From: Deltaproteobacteria bacterium
Lineage (GTDB): Bacteria; Desulfobacterota; Desulfarculia; Adiutricales; Adiutricaceae
DNA length: 64,000 nt
Direction of reading: 5' to 3'
Assembly (NCBI GenBank): GCA_031276865.1
Contig: JAISMF010000106.1
Location: 1 to 64,000, forward strand
Shown here: in pieces, positions 26,640 to 35,798 of the stretch
How the letters are laid out: each line of letters begins with the position of its first letter
Position numbering within the stretch: the stretch's first letter is position 1
Notes under the pieces: generated by a model
The model's input: only the letters and a program-made list of their open reading frames with translations
Databases searched by the model: none
Told to the model about the DNA's origin: nothing
Translations under genes and position numbers: made by a program

Positions 26640-27041
26640 GTAAGCCTCCGCCGCGGCGCCCGGGGCGGCCGGAATCCGGAGCCGGGTTAATTATATTTTA
26701 CCGGCGAGACGTTTTTCAAGGGTAGGCTTTCCGCGTTCTCCCCGCGGCGGGGCGGAAAGCGGCTCCCGAAGGCGAGGACGGCTGGCTTTCCGGCGTTTAC
26801 GCCTCCCCGCTTCCGAAAATCCGCCCGCCCTCCCGCCTCTTTGTCCGCCGGGCCCGCCTCCTTGTCCCTGGCTTCCTGGCTTCTCTGGCTTCTTTTTTAG
26901 TTGCTTTAAGGCTCCGATGCTGATAAGATTCTGTACTTCCGGGCTCCGCCCCGCCGCAGGCGGGACTCTCTCGCTTCCCCTCCCTTGGGGAGGACGGAAC
27001 ATAGGGAAAACGAGCCTCCGTTTTTCGTCCGGAACCCCCGC
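26640..27041. other. Spacer between the two serine tRNA genes
   Basis: Divergent arrangement: the promoters of both tRNAs should lie here. No boxes recognised and no gene seen. Confidence 0.4.
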
Positions 27042-27134
27042 GGAAAGGTGACCGAGTGGCTTAAGGTGCTCGCCTGCTAAGCGAGTGTGGGGTGTAAAGC
27101 TCCACCGAGGGTTCGAATCCCTCCCTTTCCGCCA
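27042..27134 (+). tRNA. tRNA-Ser, anticodon GCU
   Basis: Acceptor GGAAAGG/CCTTTCC, discriminator G, encoded CCA. Anticodon loop CTGCTAA gives GCU. A long variable arm (GTGTGGGGTGTAAAGCTCCAC) and GGTTCGAATCC T arm are clear. Confidence 0.95.
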
Positions 27135-27382
27135 TATTTCAACCCCCTCGCTCCGCCTCATCCCCCTCCATCCCTTTCCCGCGCCCCGCCTTCACGCCTC
27201 CCCCCTTCCCTTCCGCGCCCAACCCATACCCTCCACCCTCCCTTTCCGTCCCATCTTCCCCCGCGTCCGTTTCCTTCGCGCCTTCCTCTCTTTCCTTTTC
27301 AATCTCCCGCGGCCTCCGGCCTTCGTCGGGCGCCCCGCCGGCGCCTTAAGCCGCCGGAGAGGGATCCCGGCGCTGTGAACCT

Positions 27383-27414
27383 AAAAAAAATCCCGGAGTC
27401 GTCTCCGGGATTTT
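27383..27414 (-). terminator. Intrinsic terminator of metK
   Basis: Stem TCCCGGAG / CTCCGGGA with a TCGT loop and eight Ts when read leftward, 55 bases past the metK stop. The plus-strand side ends TTTT, so it may also stop transcripts from the tRNA side. Confidence 0.85.
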
Positions 27415-27468
27415 CCGTCTGGATGCGGCTTTCCCGCCGCTCAAAGGATTTTTTAGAGTCCGTCTATT

Positions 27469-28677
27469 TCACCCCAGAACGATGGAGGGTTTGATTTCCG
27501 GCGGAAGTCCGGAAAGTCCGGCGGCCTCGCGGAGCCGGGGAGCCAGCTTGGAAACGTTCTCCCAGGTGAAGCTCGCCTCTTTCCGGCCGAAATGACCGTA
27601 GCTGGCCGTGGCCTCGTAAATTGGTCTTTTCAATTCCAGATGCTCGATCATGGAGGCGGGTTTGAACGACACCACCCGGCGCAGAGCGTCAGAGATCTCG
27701 GAGTCGGGTTTTTTCCCCGTGCCGAAGGTGTGGATCATGAGGGACACCGGTTCGGCCTTGCCGATGGAATAGGCCAGCTGCACCTCGCATTTGTCCGCCA
27801 GACCGGCGGCCACGACGTTTTTGGCGGCGTAGCGGGCCATGTAGCAGGCGGAACGATCCACCTTGGAGGGGTCCTTGCCGGAGAAGCAGCCGCCGCCGTG
27901 CCGGCCCCAACCGCCGTAGGTGTCCACGATGATCTTTCTTCCGGTGAGGCCGCAGTCGCCCATGGGGCCGCCTATCACGAAGCGTCCCGTCGTGTTTATG
28001 TGGAGCTTGGTGTCGGCGTCCAGAAGGAAGGAGGGCACGACCTTTTTAATCACCTCCTCGATTACGGCCTCCTTGAGCTTCTCCAAGGTGATGTCCGGGG
28101 AGTGCTGGGCGGCGATGACCACGGCGTCCACCCTTTTGGGGAAGCCGTCGACGTACTCCACCGTCACCTGGGATTTGCCGTCCGGCCGCAGAAAGTTCAA
28201 AACGCCGTTCTGCCTCACCACGGCCAGCCTTTTGCTAAGGAGATGGGCCAAGTGGATGGGCAGAGGCATGAAGACGTCGGTCTCGGTGGAGGCGTAGCCG
28301 AACATGAGGCCCTGATCTCCGGCCCCCTGCTCCTTTTCCAGATTCGAGTTCACGCCCATGGCGATGTCCGGAGACTGCTTGCCCAGGGCGTTTATGACGG
28401 CGCAGGTCCGCCAGTCGAAGCCCATTTCCGAGCTGGAGTAGCCTATCCTTTTAATAGTGTTCCTCACTATGTCCGTCATGTCGACCCAGGAGTTGGTGGT
28501 GAGCTCCCCGGCGATGACGGCCATGCCGGTGGTGACCAAGGTCTCGCAGGCCACCCGGCCGGAAGAATCGTTTTCAAGGACGGCGTCCAGGATGGCGTCG
28601 GATATTTGATCCGCCACCTTGTCGGGATGGCCTTCGGTGACGGACTCGGAGGTGAATAAAAATCGATTTTGGCTCAT
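27469..28677 (-). CDS. metK: S-adenosylmethionine synthetase
   Basis: Protein of 402 residues that makes SAM from methionine and ATP. It has the N-terminal [21 protein letters not shown] (H17, D19), [12 protein letters not shown] near 117, the [21 protein letters not shown] loop and [17 protein letters not shown]. Length and motifs are standard. AAGGAG stands seven bases before the ATG. The 430 bases upstream consist largely of a tandem duplication (28741-29106) that may be a duplicated leader or promoter. Confidence 0.96.
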   Translation of the reverse strand: MSQNRFLFTSESVTEGHPDKVADQISDAILDAVLENDSSGRVACETLVTTGMAVIAGELTTNSWVDMTDIVRNTIKRIGYSSSEMGFDWRTCAVINALGKQSPDIAMGVNSNLEKEQGAGDQGLMFGYASTETDVFMPLPIHLAHLLSKRLAVVRQNGVLNFLRPDGKSQVTVEYVDGFPKRVDAVVIAAQHSPDITLEKLKEAVIEEVIKKVVPSFLLDADTKLHINTTGRFVIGGPMGDCGLTGRKIIVDTYGGWGRHGGGCFSGKDPSKVDRSACYMARYAAKNVVAAGLADKCEVQLAYSIGKAEPVSLMIHTFGTGKKPDSEISDALRRVVSFKPASMIEHLELKRPIYEATASYGHFGRKEASFTWENVSKLAPRLREAAGLSGLPPEIKPSIVLG

Positions 28678-28740
28678 GTTTAGGCTCCTTTCTCAGCGAA
28701 ACCCGCGGGTAGTCCGATATTAAACTTCAAAAAGTTAATA

Positions 28741-28917
28741 GTCAAGGATAGCCTCGGCGTCTCCCCTCCCCCCTTCCGGCGCGCCAGGTGCCGTCCTTGG
28801 CCGCCGGAGTTTAGGGGGTGACGGCTTTTAAAATTTTTTTCCGGCCAAACGCCCCTATTATAGTGCGCCCCGATCAAACACGCGCGGGAAAAAAACGCCC
28901 GTGGGACTAAAATCGCT
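28741..28917 (-). repeat. metK leader duplication, proximal copy
   Basis: About 177 bases repeated again at 28928-29106 (offset 187). Shared blocks include AGCCTCGGCGTCT, CCCCTTCCGGCGCGCC, GGCCGCCGGAGTT, TTTTAAAATTTT and CGGCCAAACGC. Read leftward toward metK it includes TATAATAGG, a possible -10 box. Confidence 0.75.
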
Positions 28918-28927
28918 AGAGTTGACA

Positions 28928-29106
28928 GTCCAGGAAAGCCTCGGCGTCTTCCCCTCCCCCCTTCCGGCGCGCCCGGAGACGTCCTAAGGCCGCCGGAGTT
29001 CAGGGGCTGAAGGATTTTAAAATTTTGTTGCGGCCAAACGCGCCTATTATCGCGCGCCAGAATCAAATACATGCGGAAAAAAAACGCCCGGGGGACCAGA
29101 GTCGCT
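28928..29106 (-). repeat. metK leader duplication, distal copy
   Basis: Second copy of the block at 28741-28917, diverged by substitutions and a few small indels. The -10-like string is GATAATAGG here. The same purine-rich GGAAGGGGGGAGGGG tract is kept. Confidence 0.75.
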
Positions 29107-30735
29107 TCAAGGCGGATCTGAAAAGAAATAAGATTACCTTAAGACGGATGGGGGAAAATCCGGAGCCGCGGCTCCCAGGGCCCGACGAAAGGCTCGCCGG
29201 GGTGCGGGAAGACTTGTAAGGCGAAAACGGCTGATAAGGCCGACAAAGGCTTCGGGAAGGCGGCCTCCGGCTTTTTTAAAACGCCGGGGGACCTCTCCTC
29301 CAGCGGGATGGCATGGGCCGTTCGCCCAAAAATCCGTCCCGAGCAAAAAGATCTTGTAATCATTGATGTTTTTTATCCGCTGAAAAAAAGCGCTCCAAGC
29401 CGCGGAAGATAAAAAAAGAAGGGCCGGCTGAAACTGGTCGTTTCCCGTCTTTTCACAAGGCTTACGGCCGCGCTGCCCCTCCGGAGGGGGGGCGCCTTTT
29501 TTTTCACCAGGCGCCCCCCCCTCGCCCCGGCGCTTTGAGAAAAAAACCGCGGGACGCTTACCGCAAAGAAGAGCGCCCCGAAGCCCGTGTAAGTCATGCG
29601 GCGATTAATTCTTTGATTATAGCCAAAACTTACCGTTTCCAAGGGCGCCGGAGGAGCTTCCCTTTCCGCGCGGGAGCGCCTTTTTTGGATCCTTCGCACC
29701 ATTATTATTAGACATCCTCCCGCGGCCCGTCCAAGCCCCAGGGGCTTTTCCAAAGCTTTCCTGCCGTAAGCTTCCATGCCTCCCCGGGCGGAGCGCTTCC
29801 GGCGTCCTCCACAAAAAAATAGGAGACAAAAAGGCCCGAGGAAAACCTTCCTCCGCCTACGGAAAGCTTCTTAAAAGAGAGTCTTTCCCCCATAGCGGCG
29901 GCAAAGCTCCCTTCCAAACGGGGCCCCGTCTTCCGGGGGAAAAAGCGCTACCGTTCCGGATAAGAGCGAGGGCGCTTGGATGGAGACGGCCCCGGCGGGG
30001 AAGCTCCATGCCCGCGCCCTTCCGCCGCCTTGTCGCCCGCGAAAGAGGGACCTCTGGAAATCCCCGACTTCACCTAAAAGTTTCCAGGGGCTTTCCCTCA
30101 CAACGCTCCCTAAGTCCACCCCGGAAAGCTTAAAACCTCCGCCCCGCGAGGGCGCGTATGCCGCCGGAGGCGGCGGCGCCCGCGCGGTTCTTAGGAGAGC
30201 TTGTCCTCCAACGGCCGGCTCCATCGCTCTTTCCGGCGGGCGGTCCCCGCCTCTCCGTCTTTCAAGCCCGGCGCCCGTCATCGGGCCGCCTTTTCCGGAC
30301 CTTGAAACTTCCGGTTCGCGGACGGATTGTTAAACGCGGCCGCCATGCGTCTGCGGCGGCCAGCCGAGCATCCCTAATCCCTCCCCACCCCCTGCCGCCG
30401 GATGACGCCCTAAAACCCTCTTAAAAAAAAACTTACGCCTCCAGAGGACCGCTCGAAAAGACCGGCCTGGCCCGGTCGCCGGAGCCTAGCCTATCGGGCT
30501 TGGCTTGGAAAGGGCCTTTCCACTCTTCCCCGTGAAGGGCGGACGGGAAGGGTGAAAATTTTTTCTCCATATCGGCCTTCGGTCTTGAACCCCAGGACCG
30601 TTTTGTTCTATTAAGTCCGTAAGGGATAAGGGCTTTAATAAGCCGTTTTCCGCCTTTACAGACAAGGCTCCGGAGGGGCGCGGAGCTGGGATACAGACCA
30701 GTAAAGAAAAAAATTTTACTTCCGGCTATTTATTG

Positions 30736-30764
30736 TTGACAAGCCCTGAAAAAACCGATAATAT
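30736..30764 (+). promoter_or_regulatory. Candidate sigma-70 promoter with no gene assigned
   Basis: TTGACA, a 17-base spacer, then TAATAT. It is followed by AT-rich, then GC-rich non-coding sequence; the nearest gene downstream is HU, 920 bases away. It may drive a small RNA. Confidence 0.45.
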
Positions 30765-31039
30765 GCACGAAAAAAGCAGGGACCGCCCGCATCCTCAAAT
30801 AACGACCGGCCGGAAACGGATTCAAACTTACGAAAAAGCCCTAATTTAAAGAATTTTACGCTCCGCGTCCCGCGGCGGGCCGGGGGATGAAAAAAGAACC
30901 CTTAAACAAACCTCTTCGTCCCGAAGCGTCCCGTCCCCCCCTTTTTGCTTTCATCTTGTTTTCATTTTAAGAATGACCGCTTCCGCTCGCCGTCATCCCC
31001 TTCTCCGAAACGGCCTCGATAAATTGACAAGCCCCTCGA

Positions 31040-31068
31040 TTGACAAGCCCATCAAGGTGGCTTGAATA
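31040..31068 (+). promoter_or_regulatory. Candidate promoter upstream of HU
   Basis: TTGACA (31040), 17-base spacer, TGAATA. The string TTGACAAGCCC occurs here, 16 bases earlier at 31024, and at 30736. Confidence 0.35.
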
Positions 31069-31684
31069 CCGTTATCCGAAGCCGTCCGCCGACTTGGCGT
31101 CCGGAACGGCCGCCCGTTCCGGACGCTCTAAGGCGTCCGCGCCGGGTTCCGTGAGCGTTTCAAAGTTTTACTCCCTTTACCGGCCTAGGCCGGGACGTGT
31201 CATATAACCGTTCCTGAAACCCGGAAACGGCGGTCCCTCCGCCGACCTGAAACCAGGCGGCTTTTTTAAGCCCATCCGTCCCGGCGGTTAGGAGGAGGTC
31301 CGCGGCCCTTAAGACCTCGGCTTGACGCCCCGCTCCTAGCGCCGGAAGCCGCGGCCGCGCCGGACTGTAAAATTTTTTTCACGCCGACCGAAGGTTTAAC
31401 CCGCGCCAGGGACGCCGCGGCCCGTCCGCCCGGGCGCCGAGGAACCCCGCTGATTAAAGCCCTGAAAGGGCCAGGGAGCCCAAAAAAATATTTCACGCGG
31501 AACCTTCCGCGCCAACTCTGAAAAAAAAGCTTCACTACAGTCGATAACAACCCCTCCGGGACATCCCGTTCCGGAAGAAATTTTTCCCTCATTACGCCAG
31601 GCCGGTAGCGGTTAAGGCCCCTTTTTCCCCCCGTCTCGCCGACGGGATCTGACATCTCAAACCTATTAATCGGAGGTACTTAAA

Positions 31685-31957
31685 ATGAAGAAAACCGAAC
31701 TCGTGGCCAAGTTGGCCGAGGAAAGCGGCGTCAGCCAGGCCGCCACCAAGACCATCATCGACGGCCTGGTCAGCACCATCCTCAAAACGGTCCGCAAGGA
31801 CAAACGCTTCGCCGTTTCCGGCCTCGGCGTTTTCCACCTCGTCAAGAGGGCGAAGCGCACCTGCCGCAACCCCCAGACCGGCGAGCCGGTGAAGGTCAAG
31901 GCCCACAACGCTCTGACCTTCAAGCCGTCCAAGACCGTCAAGCAGAGCTTCGCCTAG
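31685..31957 (+). CDS. HU family DNA-binding protein
   Basis: Protein of 90 residues, standard HU length. The N-terminal helices (KKTELVAKLAEESGVSQAATK), the GLGVFHLVKR turn, and RNPQTGEPVKVKA, the beta arm that grips the minor groove, are all present. A homodimeric nucleoid protein that bends DNA. GGAGGT stands before the ATG, and a strong terminator follows. It is transcribed alone, probably from a distant upstream promoter. Confidence 0.95.
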   Translation: MKKTELVAKLAEESGVSQAATKTIIDGLVSTILKTVRKDKRFAVSGLGVFHLVKRAKRTCRNPQTGEPVKVKAHNALTFKPSKTVKQSFA

Positions 31958-31980
31958 CGGTTTCCGCCCCGAAACGCGGA

Positions 31981-32019
31981 AAACCCGGGAATCCCACCTA
32001 AGGATTCCCGGGTTTTTTT
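31981..32019 (+). terminator. Intrinsic terminator of the HU gene
   Basis: A 14-bp perfect stem, AAACCCGGGAATCC and GGATTCCCGGGTTT, followed by TTTT. Confidence 0.9.
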
Positions 32020-32375
32020 CTTCCTCTCCGGGGCCGGACGCGTTTACGGTCTTCTCCGTCCGGCCGTTTCCGCGCCTTTGAGTTTTTTTACGCTTCTTCG
32101 TCCTTTAGCGCTTTTCCGGTTTTTTCCACTCCGCCCCCGCCTTCCCTTCCGCCGTTGTCGGCTTTTCCGGATTTTCCGTTCCCCGGAAAAATCCACAATC
32201 CCCGTTCCGAACTCCCCAAAGCGTCGGAAAAGACTTTTCCGGCCGTCTCTCCTTTTCGCCCTTTCTTTCAGGACGCTTTCCAAGCTCCCTTAAGGGGCGA
32301 CCGGAAAGGTTCGGGAAAAATCCGGGGGGGATCCGCGGCCTTCCGACAATTAGGATCCAATTAGGATCCGAAGAC
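32020..32375. other. Spacer downstream of HU
   Basis: Pyrimidine-rich non-coding sequence between the HU and corrinoid-protein terminators. A direct repeat AATTAGGATCC lies at about 32349-32369. No gene seen. Confidence 0.4.
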
Positions 32376-32407
32376 GTGAAAAACCCCGGGGGACGGCCCG
32401 GGGTTTT
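32376..32407 (-). terminator. Intrinsic terminator of the corrinoid protein gene
   Basis: Stem AAAACCCCGGG / CCCGGGGTTTT with a six-base loop; TTTTTCAC follows leftward. Confidence 0.75.
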
Positions 32408-32465
32408 AGGGTTTTAGTCGGGACGGGGAAGATAAGGATTCGAACGGGTAGGACCCAAACCGGCC

Positions 32466-33143
32466 TCAGGCGGTGGCCGCGCTTTTTTGGCGGCAGAGGC
32501 GCTCGCAAAGCCTCAACGTGTCGAAGACGGTCGCGGCGTAGTAGTCCGCGTGAAAGCACTCCCTCACGGCGTTGTTCACCTGGGCGCCGCTTATGAGGAT
32601 GTGGGGGGTCTCGGCCTTCCCCCTCTCCCTGAGGATGGCCCCCACGGTGTCCTCCATGCTGTGGAAGCAGCAGGTGAGAAGGACGGAAAGGCCCACCACG
32701 TCGGGTTTGAACTCCCTCACGGAGTCCATGAACTCCTGGGTGCTCACGTCCGCGCCCAGATCCTTCACCTGGAAGCCGTAGGCCGAAAGCAAGGCGCCGG
32801 CGATGTTTTTCCCTAGGCAGTGGATCTCGCCCCGGACGGTTCCTATGAGCACCTTCCCCTTATAATAATGAGCGAGCGTTTCCGGCATGCGGGGCGACAC
32901 CAGATTGATGACCCTGTTCATTATCTCCCCGGCCATTATCAGGGCCGCGATGAAGTACTCCCCGGTGTCGTAGAGATCGGATATCTCCACCATGGCGGCC
33001 TCGCAGGCCGTTAGGATGCATTTGGGGGGCATGTCCCTATCGTTCAACCTCCTGGTTATGTCCAGGGAGTTTCCGACCTCGAGGGAGATTAGGGACTGGA
33101 TGAGGTTCGCCAGGCCCAGATTGTCTTTCTGCAGCTTCAGCAT
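32466..33143 (-). CDS. Corrinoid (B12)-binding protein, orphan, degenerate cobalamin motif
   Basis: Protein of 225 residues with the two domains of methyltransferase corrinoid proteins. A helical cap domain (1-95) is followed by a Rossmann B12 domain (96-225) with GTVRGEIHCLGKN, where the normal DxHxxG reads E106-I-H108-C-L-G111. The axial histidine is kept but the aspartate that tunes it is replaced by glutamate. Later motifs, VGLSVLLTCCFHSMEDTV and ILISGAQVNN, also fit. No methyltransferase is adjacent. Its only partner is a GntR regulator encoded 93 bases upstream on the same strand. It could carry methyl groups, or act as a corrinoid sensor with that regulator. GGAGGT precedes the ATG. 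Confidence 0.85.
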   Translation of the reverse strand: MLKLQKDNLGLANLIQSLISLEVGNSLDITRRLNDRDMPPKCILTACEAAMVEISDLYDTGEYFIAALIMAGEIMNRVINLVSPRMPETLAHYYKGKVLIGTVRGEIHCLGKNIAGALLSAYGFQVKDLGADVSTQEFMDSVREFKPDVVGLSVLLTCCFHSMEDTVGAILRERGKAETPHILISGAQVNNAVRECFHADYYAATVFDTLRLCERLCRQKSAATA

Positions 33144-33236
33144 AGACCTCCGCCTCGCCTTGTCGAGGCCGTTTCCCGAGGGAACGCCGTCCTTCGGGAC
33201 CTTTTAGGGCGCCGCCGTTTTAAAAGAGGAACCTCT

Positions 33237-34004
33237 TTAGTCGTCCCAGACCCCGATCCTCGCCGTGAAGGAGACGTTCCCCCGGGTGGTTAGAAACCAG
33301 CCGCTTCCCACGGGGAGGTCGTTGTATCCGTAGAAGGTGTAGAGCACCTTGAAGGCCGGAACGTCCACCTGGGTCCGCAGAAGCTGAGCCTCGGAGGCGC
33401 TCAGGATGGCGGGAACCAGCTCCAGGAGGGATTTTTTCACGAAATTGCTGCCCTCCCCCGTGAAAAGGGAGAAGACCGAGGATACTTCCAGCTCGGACTC
33501 CACGATGAGGGAGTTTTTATCGTACTTGAGGTAGGCCTTGTTGAGGAGGAAGGGCTCGCCCTTGTAGGAGACCAGCCGCACCAAGGACAGGATGATTTCA
33601 CCCGGCTCGATCCGCAAAGACTCCGCGGCCTTCTCCGTGGCCTCGACTATCTTGGCCTTTATGATGCTGATCTGGAGGTTATCCTTGTCGCTCAGCTTGT
33701 CCAGAATCCCCTCCATGGGGAAGCTGGCCCTGGTCCAGTCCGGAGCGCAAACGAAGGTGCCGCTGCCGTGCACCCTTCTTAAGATGCCTTTTTCCGCCAG
33801 CACCTGGATGGCCTGCCTCACCGTCATGACGGCCACCCCGTAGGTTTTGCTCATGGTGGCCTCGGCGGGTATCTTGGCGCCGGGGGTGAACTCGCCGCTG
33901 CAGATCTTATCCTGAATTAAAGCCGCCAGCTGGATGTAGGCCGGACCCTTGCCGGAGCTTTTAATTAAAAATGACGGGTTGACGTCGGTTTTAGGCATGG
34001 ACAT
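33237..34004 (-). CDS. GntR family transcriptional regulator (HutC/UTRA type)
   Basis: Protein of 255 residues. The winged-helix DNA-binding domain spans about 20-86 (GPAYIQLAALIQDKICSGEF, PAEATMSKTYGVAVMTVRQAI, LRRVHGSGTFV). The UTRA ligand-binding domain follows (about 105-250). Such regulators respond to a small effector. Its placement directly upstream of a corrinoid protein and 2 kb from a CobW-like gene suggests control of methyl or corrinoid metabolism; the effector is unknown. Confidence 0.9.
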   Translation of the reverse strand: MSMPKTDVNPSFLIKSSGKGPAYIQLAALIQDKICSGEFTPGAKIPAEATMSKTYGVAVMTVRQAIQVLAEKGILRRVHGSGTFVCAPDWTRASFPMEGILDKLSDKDNLQISIIKAKIVEATEKAAESLRIEPGEIILSLVRLVSYKGEPFLLNKAYLKYDKNSLIVESELEVSSVFSLFTGEGSNFVKKSLLELVPAILSASEAQLLRTQVDVPAFKVLYTFYGYNDLPVGSGWFLTTRGNVSFTARIGVWDD

Positions 34005-34807
34005 GACGCTTCCAAATAGAACCTGTTTTGGGGAATTTTAGAGGCCGCTGAAATGCGAAGTTTTCAGGCGCGGGCTTATTCTACCATAATATCGGCCCTT
34101 CCGGCGGCGCTTTTCCCCGGGCCTCCGCCAAAAACCCCGTGAAACTTCGGCGCATCCTCCTCTTCCGCGGCCGCTTCGAGCGGAACCGAACCGGGGGCCG
34201 CCCCCCTCCTTTGGGCCCGACGTCCCCCGCGGGGCGCGCCGGGCTCTTCCGGAGTTTCCCGGAAGCGGCCGCGGCCTGGGAAAAGTTTCTACCCGCCCTC
34301 CCCCGGGATTTTCACCCAACCGGAAGTTTTCCGCGGACTCTTTTCCGGAACCTTTCCCGGAACCCTGACGGGAAATCGTCGCGGAACCCGCCTCCTGGTG
34401 TTTTTCACCGAACCTCGGCTCGGGAATGAAGCGCCCCCTCCGCTCCGGAGGGACGCCGGAAACGAAAATTCCTTTAAAATCAACCGGAAATTTCAAGATG
34501 AGCCGCCTAGCGGAGAGCCGGAAGGCTCCGCTCCGGAAATCCACGGCGGAAAAACCCGGCCCGGAGGGCGGATGGGGCGGACCACCTTTTCCGACCCCCG
34601 GCCCCCGGCTCCACCATTAATATATATGGAACGCTCCCGCCCCCCTTCTTCGCGGGAGACGGCCCCTGATTTCAGGCCATCCCGGCCGGAGGCCGGATCG
34701 GGTTTAATAAAACGCTCCCCAACGGCGCTGAGGGTGTTCGCCCCGCCTAGGTGAAAACCCGCGGAAGCGTTTTCCCCGGAAAACGGGATGAAAATTAGAG
34801 GGAACCT

Positions 34808-34948
34808 TGATGCGAGTGCAAAAAGTCTGTCATTGAAAAACTGATAGAGACGCTATACAAAATATGGATTAAATATAAAAAATACACAGTGCATAAAGTA
34901 GTAGATTTCACATATTCGAATAATTCAGAGGTTTTTGCAGTCGCATCA
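34808..34948 (-). repeat. Dispersed ~140-bp AT-rich repeat, copy 4 (best preserved frame)
   Basis: Ends TGATGCGAGTGCAAAAAGTC and TTTTTGCAGTCGCATCA form inverted termini. Read on the plus strand it is open throughout for about 44 codons: starts KKSVIEKLIETLYKIWIKY, ends NNSEVFAVAS. It lies 850 bases upstream of the CobW-like gene. Confidence 0.85.
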
Positions 34949-35021
34949 ACCTTCTTCGTGAGGAAAATTTTTTTTAACGCCGTCCCGCCCGGCTTGAAAA
35001 TTTTTAAGGAAAGGTAAATTT

Positions 35022-35050
35022 TTGACATAAAGATTATTTATACTTTAAAT
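35022..35050 (+). promoter_or_regulatory. Candidate promoter in the AT-rich island
   Basis: TTGACA, a 17-base spacer and TTAAAT, pointing toward the CobW-like gene 750 bases downstream. In such AT-rich sequence a chance match is possible. Confidence 0.3.
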
Positions 35051-35738
35051 ATATTTAAATCATATTATATACTAAAAAAAATACTTATTAGAGTTAAATA
35101 TATGTTTATAACTATAATTAACTATAATACCCAATAAAAATATTATTTGTTGGCGAAACACCATCACCACCCAACATATAGAAAAAAATAAATTAATTAG
35201 TATTATAAAATGTATTTCACCCTCCGCCAGACGTATGATAAAATTTTTCCGTGCGAACCCGCCGCTAAATTTGAAAAAATAGAGTTTTCAAAGGACCACG
35301 CCGCGATATTTACCGAAACCCGCTGTTTTCAGGAAAAAGCCCCGGAGAAAAAATTTATTTGGAAGCAAAAAATATCTTGCTTTTAATTTAAAAAACATGT
35401 TATGATTCTTTCGACATCGGGAATGATTTGCGAAAGCGAAAATGTTCCGAGGGTCGGCCTTTTAATAGTAAAAATAATTCTTTGATTATCCTGTAAAAAT
35501 TTTATCCAATTTTTTTTGTTAATTTTTTCTTCATCTTTCTCTCTTAATTTTTTCCACAGAGAGAAAAAAAATCATTTTCCCGCCAGGCGAATTTGAATAG
35601 TGGAAAAAGCCTTCCGGGCGCCTCAACCATCCGGTAAATCCAGCGCCCGCTTAAAAAAAGGCTTTTTGACAAATAATTATAGACCTCTAGAAGAATTCGC
35701 TTGCTTTTCCAATTGAAATCGTCTACATTGTTTTCCGT

Positions 35739-35778
35739 GGCGGGGAGTCGACCTCACTTTTCGATTCTCCCCACCGCC
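35739..35778 (+). promoter_or_regulatory. Stem-loop immediately upstream of the CobW-like gene
   Basis: GGCGGGGAGTCGA (35739-35751) and TCGATTCTCCCCACCGCC (35761-35778) pair over 10-13 bp with a 9-base loop. The hairpin ends about a dozen bases before the AGGAG ribosome site, so it could control translation or mRNA stability. Confidence 0.5.
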
Positions 35779-35798
35779 AAACCGCCGCAGGAGCCGAT

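Larger units (their letters stand above)
28678..31684. other. Three-kilobase stretch without a credible gene
   Basis: Open frames exist on both strands but are arginine- and proline-rich, lack ribosome sites and overlap each other. It contains the duplicated metK leader, candidate promoters at 30736 and 31040, and a G/C hairpin with T run near 29470-29508. No rRNA, tRNA, tmRNA, SRP or RNase P signature was recognised. Confidence 0.5.
34005..35738. other. Long non-coding region with AT-rich island
   Basis: GC-rich up to 34790, then a ~140-bp repeat (34808-34948), then a strongly AT-rich island to about 35570. A promoter-like TTGACA-N17-TTAAAT lies at 35022-35050 on the plus strand. The interval contains no gene. 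Some strings near 35620 vaguely resemble a cobalamin riboswitch, but the required motifs are absent. Confidence 0.5.

Noticed and set aside
26691-27161. Minus-strand 156-codon frame across the tRNA-Ser(GCU) gene
   Set aside because: It overlaps the tRNA and is low-complexity; nothing supports translation.
27592-28659. 355-codon plus-strand frame opposite metK
   Set aside because: Shadow of metK; composition is atypical and no start signal is present.
28680-29130. Known SAM riboswitch in the metK leader
   Set aside because: I could not place the core of SAM-I, SAM-II or SAM/SAH classes; the region is instead a tandem duplication of unknown role.
29871-30424. Genes between metK and HU
   Set aside because: Overlapping frames on both strands, Pro/Arg-rich, no ribosome sites, no conserved motifs.
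35590-35670. Cobalamin riboswitch upstream of the CobW-like gene
   Set aside because: A CCGGTAAATCC...GCGCCCGC string is suggestive, but the B12 box and the conserved core are missing.
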